Positions 36,329 to 44,591 of a stretch of 49,231 nucleotides of DNA are shown piece after piece (within the stretch, counting starts at the first letter, position 1; each line of letters begins with the position of its first letter). Source of the DNA: Sphingobacterium sp. (GTDB lineage: Bacteria; Bacteroidota; Bacteroidia; Sphingobacteriales; Sphingobacteriaceae); NCBI GenBank assembly GCA_031253985.1, contig JAIRVH010000153.1, forward strand, positions 1-49,231, in the 5' to 3' direction. Made by a program: the position numbers and the translations under genes. Under the pieces are notes generated by a model. That model did not search any database. It worked only from the letters and a program-made list of their open reading frames with translations, and was not told the origin of the DNA.

Positions 36329-37199
36329 ACTTTTATCTTTTTTCTGCATTGTTTGTTTATCGCTTTTTTATGCCTGCGATCCCAAGCCAAGGAATACGGA
36401 TGCTAACAGCGATAGGATCGATTCGCTCAATGTACGTATCGACTCCACCTTGGTTGCAGCAGATTCGGCCGGGGTTGACTCCATTTCAGCTGAAGCAGCG
36501 CTGGGACAACAGGGAAAGGATGAAATTGATTTGTGGGACCCTACATTATTTGACTCGATTCCAAAATATACCGAAGAGCGTACGTTTAAAATGGATCCCT
36601 ATCAGGATATCATCAAACGTTACGAGACCGACGATTTTATCTATTCCGAAAATATTAAAGATCGGGTAGGGGCCTTGCAGCGAATCCTTGCCCGGCTCGC
36701 CGATTGGTTAGGTAGTATCATGCCAGATAATCCCTATAAATTTCGGGAAGAGTTTGGGTATGTATTTGCATTTTTGGCTGTTATAGCGTTGGCATTTATT
36801 CTCTATAAAGTACTTTACAATAGAAAGCAATATTTTATTAAGCACCATGAAGAGGAGAATGAACTTGACGTTTTAGCATATGTAGAGCGAAATTTAATGA
36901 ACAGCAATCTTGATCCATATATTCAGGAGGCTGTTGCTCAAAAGAATTATGCGCTGGGAATCCGCTATCTGCAGTTGTTGAATATTCAGAAATTGGCGCA
37001 AACAGATCATATAAAATGGAAGCAGAGCAAAACAAATGCTGAATTTGCGCTAGAAATTCAAAACGAGGAACTGCGCCGTGGGTTTTTGGAATGTACGAGA
37101 ATATTTGACTATGTCTGGTTTGGTCAATTTGAATTAACCGAGGTTAACTTTAACCAATATCAGGAGTTGTTTCACCAATATCAAAATCAAATTAAATGA
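36321..37199 (+). CDS. DUF4129-domain lipoprotein/membrane protein (GTG start)
   Basis: A 292-residue protein with a hydrophobic N-terminus ending LFYACDP, a plausible lipobox-like Cys. A periplasmic acidic region follows (about 20-140), one membrane helix (about 150-170, FAFLAVIALAFILYKVLY) and a C-terminal DUF4129 domain (about 185-292), ending FDYVWFGQFELTEVNFNQY. The start is taken as GTG 36321, because GGAGG lies five bases upstream, an unusually good Shine-Dalgarno for this phylum; a TTG at 36309 is the alternative. A lipidated N-terminus plus an internal helix is odd and would need both ends tested. It overlaps the genes on both sides by 8 and 4 bp. Confidence 0.85.
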   Translation: MNKLLSFFCIVCLSLFYACDPKPRNTDANSDRIDSLNVRIDSTLVAADSAGVDSISAEAALGQQGKDEIDLWDPTLFDSIPKYTEERTFKMDPYQDIIKRYETDDFIYSENIKDRVGALQRILARLADWLGSIMPDNPYKFREEFGYVFAFLAVIALAFILYKVLYNRKQYFIKHHEEENELDVLAYVERNLMNSNLDPYIQEAVAQKNYALGIRYLQLLNIQKLAQTDHIKWKQSKTNAEFALEIQNEELRRGFLECTRIFDYVWFGQFELTEVNFNQYQELFHQYQNQIK

Positions 37200-38389
37200 A
37201 GGGATCGGTAAAATTTGGATTGATATTATTGGGTGTTGTGTTAGTGCTAATTGCCCTTATCGATGCAACGAGTAAGAAACCTATTATTTGGAACCGGACT
37301 TTTGATGCAAAGGATAAAAACCCTTTTGGAGCTTATGTATTACGTCAAGAGCTGAAGCATATCATTGACCAAAAGAATACGACCATTGAGCGACCATTAT
37401 ATGAATATCTTGACAGTGCAAAAAAAGTAGATGCTAATTTATTTTTTTACACATCCTATTTTTCAATGGGCGAAGCGGCAGAAGATAAGTTACTGGATTA
37501 TGTAAATCGAGGCGGGAAAGCAATGATTGTAGCCGAGGATATTGATCATTATCTGTTGGATTCTCTAGGTGTGGAAACAGATAATTTCTATGGTTATAAA
37601 AAAGGCGTAGATATAAAAAGCCAGCTGCGCGTGCGGTTAATGAACGATAACAATAAAATTCACTATGGTAAATCGGATCTGGGTGAAGTATTCAGCAAAC
37701 TTCCTAAAAATGCGACCATTTTGGGCGCAATAACCTATAAAGAATTTGCGCTGCCTAACTTCGTGGCAGTTCAATGCGGCAAAGGAACTTTCTATCTGCA
37801 CCTGACTCCTGATTTATTTGGAAATTATTATTTGTTGAATTCTGCTTCGCAATATGCTTATGTTGCTAAATCTTTATCCCACTTAAATGATAAGCCGCTC
37901 GCTTGGTATAATTTTAAGGCGAATGTGGACAAATATCAGACACCCCTTCGGGTATTGCTAACCAATGATGGTCTTCGGCAAGCCTGGTATGTTTTGTTAG
38001 GCGGATTGATTCTTTTGCTCGTCTTTCGAAGTAAGCGCGAACAGCGGGCAGTGGCGGTTGTGACGCCAGAACCCAATCTCTCTAAGGAGTTTTGTGGAAC
38101 CATCGCTACCTTATATTATGAAAATGGTGCGCCCGGAAATATGGTTGCAAAAAAAATAGATTACTTCCTCCATGATCTTCGGATCCGATTTCATTTGGAT
38201 ACGCTGAAACTGCGGGAAGATGAATTCAGTGAAGAACTGGCTGAGCGGTCTGGAGTTTCTCTTGTGGAGACACAATCTTTAATTAAGCTGATTGTCCGTA
38301 TGCAAGATGCTAAACAACATGACTTGGCTGAACTTAAATTGATTAATGATACGATAGAAGAGTTTAAACATAAAGCAAAAATGATATGA
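37196..38389 (+). CDS. DUF4350-domain membrane protein
   Basis: A 397-residue protein with an N-terminal membrane helix (about 7-23). A DUF4350 region at about 30-250 starts WNRTFDAKDKNPFGAYVLRQEL and includes GGKAMIVAEDIDHYLLDSLG, which recalls the Rossmann-like class-I glutamine-amidotransferase fold but lacks a catalytic Cys that I can see. A second helix lies near 262-280 (AWYVLLGGLILLLVF). The cytoplasmic C-terminal domain is helical (LRIRFHLDTLKLREDEFSEEL). ATGA overlaps join it to the DUF4129 gene upstream and the MoxR gene downstream, so all three are translated in step. In related clusters it links the ATPase with the membrane parts; this is inference. Confidence 0.88.
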   Translation: MKGSVKFGLILLGVVLVLIALIDATSKKPIIWNRTFDAKDKNPFGAYVLRQELKHIIDQKNTTIERPLYEYLDSAKKVDANLFFYTSYFSMGEAAEDKLLDYVNRGGKAMIVAEDIDHYLLDSLGVETDNFYGYKKGVDIKSQLRVRLMNDNNKIHYGKSDLGEVFSKLPKNATILGAITYKEFALPNFVAVQCGKGTFYLHLTPDLFGNYYLLNSASQYAYVAKSLSHLNDKPLAWYNFKANVDKYQTPLRVLLTNDGLRQAWYVLLGGLILLLVFRSKREQRAVAVVTPEPNLSKEFCGTIATLYYENGAPGNMVAKKIDYFLHDLRIRFHLDTLKLREDEFSEELAERSGVSLVETQSLIKLIVRMQDAKQHDLAELKLINDTIEEFKHKAKMI

Positions 38390-39375
38390 GTGACTTCGAT
38401 AAATATATATCTTTTGAAAACCGGATAGATGTCTCGGTTTTATTCGATAAAATGGCTCAGGTAAAGTCGGAGGTGAAAAAAGTAATCGTTGGACAGGATC
38501 AGCTGATTGACATGCTCCTGATCTCGATCTTGGCCTCAGGGCATTCGTTGATCGAAGGACTGCCTGGAGTAGCAAAAACATTATCGGCAAAATTGATTGC
38601 CAAAACGATCCATAGTGAATTCAAGCGGATCCAGTTTACACCGGATCTAATGCCTTCAGACGTAACGGGATCGTCGATACTCGATCTGAAAAGCAACGAA
38701 TTTGAATTTCGTAAGGGGCCGATTTTTGCAAATATTGTTTTAATCGATGAGATCAATCGTGCCCCAGCAAAGACCCAAGCGGCACTCTTTGAAAGCATGG
38801 CAGAGCAACAGGTTTCGGTAGATGGAACAACCTACAGATTGCCTGCCCCCTTCGTAGTTTTTGCGACGCAAAATCCTATTGAACACGAAGGGACGTATCG
38901 GTTGCCAGAAGCTCAGCTCGATCGCTTCTTGTTTAAGATCAATGTGGACTATCCTGAACTTGAACAGGAGTTGGAGATCTTAAAGGAACATCATGCCCAA
39001 AAAGCGCTGAATAAAGAAGATCAGGTTCAGGCGGTTGTGTCGGCAGTAGAAATCTTAGAATTTCAGCAATTGATCAAATCTATTTTTGTCCATGAGGAGC
39101 TGCTGAATTACATTGCTCAAGTTATTATAAAGACACGAACAAATCCGAGTTTGACATTGGGAGCATCCCCGAGGGCTTCTATTGCTTTGTTGGAATCGGC
39201 GAAGGCTTCTGCAGCGGTCAACGGCAGAGACTTTGTCACTCCTGAGGATATTCGAAAGGTCGCATCGGCAGTGCTTGGGCATCGTGTTATGTTGACTCCA
39301 GAAAGGGAAATGGAGGGATTTACCACCGCTTATGTCATTGACCAAATCATTAATTCTGTAGAAATTCCAAGATAA
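38386..39375 (+). CDS. MoxR-family AAA+ ATPase
   Basis: A 329-residue cytoplasmic AAA+ ATPase of the MoxR family. The Walker A motif is EGLPGVAKT (residues 57-65), Walker B LIDEINRAPAKTQAAL, sensor 1 in VFATQNPIEHEGTYRLPEAQ with the arginine-rich LDRFLFK, and the lid domain is at about 230-329. MoxR ATPases are chaperone-like enzymes that help assemble or activate partner complexes, often with von Willebrand-type or DUF58 proteins. It lies between DUF4350 (ATGA overlap) and DUF58 (1-bp overlap, TAATG), the standard order. Confidence 0.95.
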   Translation: MSDFDKYISFENRIDVSVLFDKMAQVKSEVKKVIVGQDQLIDMLLISILASGHSLIEGLPGVAKTLSAKLIAKTIHSEFKRIQFTPDLMPSDVTGSSILDLKSNEFEFRKGPIFANIVLIDEINRAPAKTQAALFESMAEQQVSVDGTTYRLPAPFVVFATQNPIEHEGTYRLPEAQLDRFLFKINVDYPELEQELEILKEHHAQKALNKEDQVQAVVSAVEILEFQQLIKSIFVHEELLNYIAQVIIKTRTNPSLTLGASPRASIALLESAKASAAVNGRDFVTPEDIRKVASAVLGHRVMLTPEREMEGFTTAYVIDQIINSVEIPR

Positions 39376-40703
39376 TGAAAAAACTAAGGCAGCTCTTTCT
39401 AACAAATCAATTCTTCTATTCGCTATTGGGCATGGCGACACTCTTTACATTTTCTTTTTTTATTAAGGGCTTGTTGATTGTGGCTTGGATTGTTTTTTGG
39501 ATCTGGCTGGCTGTGTTGGCTTTTGATTTTATAGTCTTGTTTTCTGGAAAGGGCAGAATTGAGATTACGCGTGTATATCCAGAGAAATTATCGAATGGAG
39601 ATGAAAATCCAATGAAGCTAATTGTGAGCTCTTTTTATCCATTTGCAACGAAAGTGGATATTTTGGAGGAGTTTCCAGTGCAGCTCCAAATTCGGGATAA
39701 GGATTTTGAGTCCCGTTTACTTGCCTTTCAGCATTCGGAAATCTCTTTCTCCTTGCGGCCGACACAGCGAGGGATTTATCAGTTCGGTCGTTGCATGGCT
39801 TTGGTTAAGCGTTATGGGTTTTTCAAAAGAAGGTTTGTTACCAATCAGGAACAGGAGATCCCCTGTTACCCGTCCTATATTCAGCTGAGAAAATATCAGC
39901 TTCTGGCAACGAGCAATCGATTAAATGAGTTAGGGATAAAGCGCATTCGACGTATTGGTTCGGCCATGGAATTTGATCATGTACGGGAGTATGTTCAGGG
40001 CGATGATTATAGGCACATGAACTGGAAGGCATCTGCGAAAGTAAAAAAGCTGATGGTCAATCAGTATGAGGAGGAGAAATCTCAGCCGATCTATTCTTTT
40101 ATTGATTTAGGGAGGGCAATGCGTATGCCCTTCAACGGTCTTACCTTATTGGATTATTCCATTAATGCTGCACTTGTTCTTTCCAATGCGACCATCTTGA
40201 AGCAGGATCGGGCAGGATTATTGACCTTTTCAAAAGATATCAATGCATTTATAGCAGCGGAAAAAAGGAATAACCAAATGCACAAAATTTCGGAAGCACT
40301 GTATCAGGTGTCGACCAAATTTGAGGAGTCTGAATTTGGAAGATTATATAGTTATGCCAATGCTCATATCAACAAACGCTCGCTTATCTTTGTCTATACA
40401 AATTTTGAAACCTTAGATTCCTTAAGACGCCAGATAAATTATCTGGCGATGTTGAATAAGAGCCATATTATTGTCGTTGTTGTCTTTAAAAATGTTGAAA
40501 TAGAGGATTTGGCAAAGAGTACGCCGAAAAAGACAATCGACATTTACAACCAGGTCATTGCTGAAAAGTTTATCTATGAGAAACAGCTTATTGTACAAGA
40601 ACTGATTCGTAACGGGTTTCAGACAATTTATACTGCGCCTGAAAATCTAACCATCAACTCCATCAATAAATATCTGGAAATTAAGGCACGGGGCCTTATT
40701 TAA
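39375..40703 (+). CDS. DUF58-domain protein
   Basis: A 442-residue protein with two N-terminal membrane helices (about 12-35 and 38-56), a beta-rich periplasm-like or cytoplasmic section to about 180, and the DUF58 core from about 190. The core motif is GSAMEFDHVREYVQGDDYRH followed by MNWKASAK. The rest (about 240-440, starting SFIDLGRAM) resembles a von Willebrand A-like fold; DxSxS is degenerate, since the segment reads FIDLGRAMR. It is the usual partner of MoxR. The gene starts on the last base of the moxR stop and ends 8 bp inside the convergent Dabb gene, leaving no room for an intergenic terminator. Confidence 0.93.
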   Translation: MKKLRQLFLTNQFFYSLLGMATLFTFSFFIKGLLIVAWIVFWIWLAVLAFDFIVLFSGKGRIEITRVYPEKLSNGDENPMKLIVSSFYPFATKVDILEEFPVQLQIRDKDFESRLLAFQHSEISFSLRPTQRGIYQFGRCMALVKRYGFFKRRFVTNQEQEIPCYPSYIQLRKYQLLATSNRLNELGIKRIRRIGSAMEFDHVREYVQGDDYRHMNWKASAKVKKLMVNQYEEEKSQPIYSFIDLGRAMRMPFNGLTLLDYSINAALVLSNATILKQDRAGLLTFSKDINAFIAAEKRNNQMHKISEALYQVSTKFEESEFGRLYSYANAHINKRSLIFVYTNFETLDSLRRQINYLAMLNKSHIIVVVVFKNVEIEDLAKSTPKKTIDIYNQVIAEKFIYEKQLIVQELIRNGFQTIYTAPENLTINSINKYLEIKARGLI

Positions 40704-41100
40704 TGATGGAGGTATCTTTGACCGTTACTTTTGTCCAGAGATGCTGATATTTTTCGATAGCCTTCAAATGAATTGGATGTGTCTCGTAGGTGGTAATATC
40801 TTTAAGGTCTTTGAAAGTGACGATCAATGTGTAGTCAAAGCTGTTATCGACGACCGGGCGCGGATTTGTCTTTGCCGGAATCCCATAGTTCAATGTTTTG
40901 ATTACTTCAATTTTTCGAAGTTCTTCAAAGAATCCAATAAAATTCTTTTTGTCTTTTTCACTGAGATCTTTTTTTAGCCAGAAATTAACCACGTGCACAA
41001 TGGTGCTGGGTTGGATTTCCTCATCCGACTGAACTGTATTTGCCCATGTTGGAGCAGTGATGAGCACCATTGGTGCTAGCAGAAAATTACGTCTTTTCAT
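40696..41100 (-). CDS. Dabb-domain (stress-responsive A/B barrel) exported protein
   Basis: A 134-residue protein. Its N-terminus MKRRNFLLAPMVLITAPTWA is a signal peptide with a twin-arginine-like RRNFL start. The mature part is a dimeric alpha/beta-barrel (Dabb, PF07876) domain: IVHVVNFWLKKDLSEKDKK, NSFDYTLIVTFKDLKD, YETHPIHLKAIEKY. The HPxH segment is typical. The substrate is unknown; Dabb proteins range from stress proteins to small-molecule cyclases. The gene converges on DUF58 with an 8-bp overlap of the 3' ends. Confidence 0.88.
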   Translation of the reverse strand: MKRRNFLLAPMVLITAPTWANTVQSDEEIQPSTIVHVVNFWLKKDLSEKDKKNFIGFFEELRKIEVIKTLNYGIPAKTNPRPVVDNSFDYTLIVTFKDLKDITTYETHPIHLKAIEKYQHLWTKVTVKDTSIIK

Positions 41101-41311
41101 GATTGAAACGGTTTAGAACCATTAAGATACAAAACCTTCGTGATTTCGCAAACAACAATAGCGAAGAGACCGAGAGAAGAGTTGTTTTGGTTATTAAAGA
41201 ATGTGCATTTTCAGCAAAACAAAAGATGGGGACCAAAGCGTTCGCTCAAACTGTTTAAGAATAGAATTTCTGATAAGGTACCGTAAAGGGATGCGTATAG
41301 AGTTTGATAAA

Positions 41312-41343
41312 AAAGGGACTATCCAAAAGCGGATAGTCCCTTT
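41312..41343 (-). terminator. Terminator of metK
   Basis: A perfect 13-bp stem AAAGGGACTATCC (41312-41324) with 41331-41343 and a 6-nt loop, flanked on the minus strand by a T-run, 23 bp after the metK stop. Confidence 0.92.
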
Positions 41344-41366
41344 ATATTTTGATGGGAATAAGGGGC

Positions 41367-42620
41367 TTATAAGCCAAATTCCTCTTTCACCTTCTCGATA
41401 TAATCCAATTTTTCCCAAGTGAAAAGTTCAACCTCGACTTGCTTTTTCTCGCCCGTTGAGCTTTCAAATTCTTTGGTTACTTTTCTTGGTGTTCTTCCCA
41501 TGTGCCCATAGGCTGCAGTTTCTGAATAAATTGGATTTCTAAGTCCTAGGCGCGTTTCAATTCCGTATGGAGTCATGTCAAATAAATGTGCAATTTTTTC
41601 GGCGATCTGGCCATCAGTCAAATTTACTTTGCTCGTTCCATAGGTATTTACATAGATTCCCATAGGGTCTTTTACACCAATTGCATAGGAGATCTGTACG
41701 AGAATTTCATCCGCAACACCTGCTGCTACTAAATTTTTGGCAATATGACGCGTTGCATATGCCGCAGAACGGTCTACTTTAGAGGGGTCTTTTCCGGAGA
41801 AAGCACCGCCGCCATGTGCACCTCTACCGCCGTAGGTATCTACAATAATCTTACGGCCGGTAAGCCCCGTGTCCCCGTGAGGTCCGCCGATAACAAATTT
41901 ACCTGTTGGATTGATATGAAACTTAATTTCATCATTAAATAACAACTGAAGTTCTGGTTTCAATTGTGCTTTAACACGTGGAATTAAGATTGTTTTGATA
42001 TCATGTGTAATTTTATCCAACATAGCTTGTTCGGCATCGAAATCGTCATGTTGTGTCGAGATGACAATTGCGTCAATCCGTTTTGGTTTGTGATCGTCGC
42101 TATATTCAAGTGTAACCTGAGATTTTGCGTCGGGGCGCAAATACTTTATTTCGTCATTTTCGCGACGCAATTCTGCCAATTCGTAAAGCAGACGATGCGA
42201 TAAGTCTAATGCCAGAGGCATAAAATTTTCGGTTTCGTTGTTTGCATAACCAAACATGATACCCTGGTCACCTGCTCCCTGTTCTTGTCGTGTCTTGCGG
42301 TCTACCCCTTGGTTAATATCAGCAGATTGCTCGTGAATCGCCGACAATACACCACAAGAGTTTGCTTCAAACATGTATTCAGATTTGGTGTAACCGATCT
42401 TGTGGATAACCGAACGGGCTATTTTCTGAACATCGAGGTATATGTTTGATTTAACTTCCCCGGCCAGGACAACCTGTCCAGTCGTTACTAACGTTTCAAT
42501 AGCGACGCGTGAATCCTCGTCCCATGCTAAAAAATTGTCTATTAATGCATCTGAAATTTGATCCGCAATTTTGTCCGGATGCCCTTCAGAAACAGATTCC
42601 GACGTAAATAAATAAGCCAT
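41367..42620 (-). CDS. metK: S-adenosylmethionine synthetase
   Basis: A 417-residue cytosolic enzyme forming S-adenosylmethionine from methionine and ATP. Signature motifs are [18 protein letters not shown] at the N-terminus, the [12 protein letters not shown] hexapeptide region, the P-loop-like [20 protein letters not shown], and [20 protein letters not shown]. Length is slightly above E. coli MetK (about 384), as usual in Bacteroidota. The gene is alone on its transcript, behind a SAM-II-type riboswitch in a leader of about 170 nt, and ends at a strong terminator. This fits feedback control of SAM synthesis by its own product. Confidence 0.97.
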   Translation of the reverse strand: MAYLFTSESVSEGHPDKIADQISDALIDNFLAWDEDSRVAIETLVTTGQVVLAGEVKSNIYLDVQKIARSVIHKIGYTKSEYMFEANSCGVLSAIHEQSADINQGVDRKTRQEQGAGDQGIMFGYANNETENFMPLALDLSHRLLYELAELRRENDEIKYLRPDAKSQVTLEYSDDHKPKRIDAIVISTQHDDFDAEQAMLDKITHDIKTILIPRVKAQLKPELQLLFNDEIKFHINPTGKFVIGGPHGDTGLTGRKIIVDTYGGRGAHGGGAFSGKDPSKVDRSAAYATRHIAKNLVAAGVADEILVQISYAIGVKDPMGIYVNTYGTSKVNLTDGQIAEKIAHLFDMTPYGIETRLGLRNPIYSETAAYGHMGRTPRKVTKEFESSTGEKKQVEVELFTWEKLDYIEKVKEEFGL

Positions 42621-42693
42621 GCTTTACGTAATTTTTAATATTGGATTTGCGCTAGAATGAAATAACAGCAAAGTGATAAGAGCCGTGACAGCG

Positions 42694-42775
42694 AAGGGTT
42701 TTTAGCACTTTTTTACTGTGGTTGCAATCTCCTTGTCGTTGCCTTGTTATGCAACAGCACGCAAATCAGTCCACA
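42694..42775 (-). ncRNA. SAM-II-type riboswitch in the metK leader, with an extra hairpin
   Basis: On the minus strand the SAM-II core is readable. P1 TGTGG (42775-42771) pairs with CCACA (42721-42717). Loop 1 CTGATTTG follows P1. TTGCAA precedes the P1 3' strand, and the A-rich linker GTAAAAAAGTGCTAAAAA follows it. Pseudoknot P2 AAGG (42734-42731) pairs with CCTT (42697-42694). The conserved TGATTT and GCTAAA match SAM-II (metA motif) in spacing and identity. An additional hairpin GTTGC/GCAAC (42755-42751 with 42742-42738, 8-nt loop) is inserted between loop 1 and P2. The metK ATG lies 73 nt downstream and no Shine-Dalgarno overlaps P2, so the switching mechanism is not obvious. Confidence 0.83.
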
Positions 42776-42792
42776 TTCTATTTTTTGTGCGA

Positions 42793-42800
42793 CAAAGCTA
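42793..42800 (-). promoter_or_regulatory. Candidate -7 box of metK
   Basis: TAGCTTTG on the minus strand is an exact TAnnTTTG match placed so that transcription would begin about 12 nt before riboswitch helix P1. A TTTG lies at 42829-42826, with a 25-bp spacer, longer than usual. Confidence 0.55.
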
Positions 42801-42924
42801 CAATACTTTAAGGAGTATTTAAAATCAAATTTATATTTTAACTTTTAAAAGCTTATGTAATCGCTTCAATAAGGATAAAGATTACATTATTTTAAGAAAT
42901 TGGTAATTTCCGCTATCTTTGGAT

Positions 42925-43803
42925 ATGTCAGAACGTAAACAAATATTGTTTGTTATTAATCCTATTTCGGGAGGAAAAAATAAAACTTCCTTTAAAAAAC
43001 AGGTGTTAGATGTGCTTGATCTACAGAAATTTGACCCTACTTTTCAACAGACGGCAAGACCAAATCATGCGTATGAAATTGGTTTGAAAGCCATCGATGA
43101 AGGCTACGATGCGGTCATAGCTGTGGGTGGTGATGGGACGATTAATGAATTGGGCTCTGCTTTGGTTGGATCTGGTATTCCATTGGGAATTATTCCGGAG
43201 GGCTCCGGCAACGGTTTGGCGCTCTACTTGGGCGTGCCGATGAATGAGGCTGCGGCTATCCGCAGGATTAATCGTTTTGAATCAATTGAGGTGGATTGCG
43301 GCGTAATTAATGATAGAAGGTTTTTCAATATTGCCGGTTTAGGTTTTGATGCATCCGTAAGTGAAAATTTTGCCAATGAAAATATTCGTGGACCCTTGGG
43401 CTACATGAAATCGGTTTTTAATGTGCTCAGTAAATACCAGCCTGCACATTATAAATTGACGATTGATGGAAAGGTATACGAAAGACAAGCCTTTATGATC
43501 AGCGTGGCGAATTCTCCTCAATATGGGAATAACGCCTATATTGCGCCACAGGCTTCGGTGAACGATGGTATTTTAGATGTCTGTATCGTACATAAATTTC
43601 CACTCTATATTCTACCAAAGATGATTTTTCATCTTTTTAATAAATCGGCAGATCAATCTAGTTATGTGGAGATTATCCCTGGGAAAAATATACAGATTGA
43701 GGTCGACAAGATTTCACCGGTTCATGTGGATGGAGAGCCGATCGAACTTGGCGATAAATTGGATATTTCCATTATGCCAAAGGCATTAAAGATAATTTGT
43801 TAA
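42925..43803 (+). CDS. Diacylglycerol kinase-like lipid kinase (YegS/BmrU family)
   Basis: A 292-residue lipid kinase. The nucleotide-binding motif GGDGTINELGSAL and the following PEGSGNGLALYLG are diagnostic for the diacylglycerol/YegS kinase fold; the early segment LFVINPISGGKNK completes the N-terminal domain. The second, beta-sandwich domain covers about 130-292 and ends HVDGEPIELGDKLDISIMP. Substrate could be diacylglycerol, phosphatidylglycerol or sphingoid bases; the last is worth considering because Sphingobacteria make sphingolipids. The ATG at 42925 is used rather than TTG 42919. TATCTTTG at 42914-42921 is a -7-like box that would make the mRNA leaderless. The SUI1-like gene follows after 4 bp. 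Confidence 0.92.
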   Translation: MSERKQILFVINPISGGKNKTSFKKQVLDVLDLQKFDPTFQQTARPNHAYEIGLKAIDEGYDAVIAVGGDGTINELGSALVGSGIPLGIIPEGSGNGLALYLGVPMNEAAAIRRINRFESIEVDCGVINDRRFFNIAGLGFDASVSENFANENIRGPLGYMKSVFNVLSKYQPAHYKLTIDGKVYERQAFMISVANSPQYGNNAYIAPQASVNDGILDVCIVHKFPLYILPKMIFHLFNKSADQSSYVEIIPGKNIQIEVDKISPVHVDGEPIELGDKLDISIMPKALKIIC

Positions 43804-43807
43804 GATC

Positions 43808-44158
43808 ATGAGTAAAAATAAGAAACAGTCCTACGAGGGCGTTGTATATTCGACAGATGATAGCTTCAATTATCAGCTTGCTGATTTTTTTCAGGAAGAG
43901 GATACTTTACCTATCAATCAACAAAATTTAAAAGTACAGCTTGATCGGAAAATGCGGAAAGGGAAAGTTGTTACGTTGGTTACAGGTTTTGTTGGAAAAG
44001 TGGAAGATCTGGAGAGCTTGGGTAAACTGTTGAAACAGAAGTGTGGAGTTGGAGGAACGGTGAAAGATGGGGAGGTCATTATTCAGGGGGAGTTTAAACA
44101 AAAGATCTATGATTTGTTACTAAAAGAGGGATATCGCGTAAAATTAGTTGGTGGTTAA
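43808..44158 (+). CDS. SUI1/YciH-family translation initiation factor-like protein
   Basis: A 116-residue cytoplasmic protein with a C-terminal SUI1 (eIF1-like) domain at about 45-116: VVTLVTGFVGKVEDLESLGK, then KCGVGGTVKDGEVIIQGEFK and YRVKLVGG. The GVGGTVKDG turn is the family hallmark. The bacterial version (YciH) binds the 30S subunit and can influence initiation fidelity. It follows the lipid kinase gene by 4 bp and should be co-transcribed with it; the functional link is not evident. Confidence 0.93.
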   Translation: MSKNKKQSYEGVVYSTDDSFNYQLADFFQEEDTLPINQQNLKVQLDRKMRKGKVVTLVTGFVGKVEDLESLGKLLKQKCGVGGTVKDGEVIIQGEFKQKIYDLLLKEGYRVKLVGG

Positions 44159-44591
44159 ACAAGTATATCAAGGATAATGGTGGCAAATCTAATGAATTGT
44201 TTATTAGGCAAGTATGCTTTGAGTGGAGCTTGGTGTGTTGTTTCAAAACATGAGTAATCACTTACTTTTTGTGGTTTAAAATCCTTGATTTTCTTGCATA
44301 TCAAAAAAAAAATGGCTTTCATTGTAAAATAATTATTGCGAATAAGCGATTTAGCATAAAGCAATAATGATTATATAACGGGAACTGCTGAGAAAAATAA
44401 CACTGATTAATGGTGTGTTCAGTTTGAAAAAACAAATTTGATTTTTTTTATATATTTGAGATGAATATTTTAAATTTGACATTAAATATTAAATTTGCTT
44501 TGCAAAATTGATTTCAAAAGCGAATAAGAGTGCATATAATTTAAACAACATTATATATTTAAACAACAGTAAAAAACTAAAAATTAGAAAA
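44159..44591 (+). other. 433-bp AT-rich intergenic region upstream of exbB
   Basis: I see no supported gene here. Three exact TAnnTTTG boxes lie at 44451-44458 (TATATTTG), 44471-44478 (TAAATTTG) and 44490-44497 (TAAATTTG), any of which may drive the exbB-tonB operon; none has a TTTG at the ideal 20-bp distance (a TTTG at 44423-44426 is 24 bp from the first). The gene start at 44592 leaves a leader of about 90-130 nt. Confidence 0.5.

Noticed and set aside
41194..41422. Small frames on both strands around the metK terminator
   Set aside because: They consist largely of the translated terminator hairpin and run into metK; no support for coding.
42621..42800. SAM-I riboswitch before metK
   Set aside because: The four-way-junction SAM-I signatures are absent; the P1/P2 pseudoknot layout and TGATTT/GCTAAA words fit SAM-II instead.
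44155..44364. A 69-codon minus-strand reading frame in the gap before exbB
   Set aside because: It lacks domain features and has unusual composition. It starts in AT-rich DNA and overlaps the end of the SUI1-like gene; the frame is best explained by chance.
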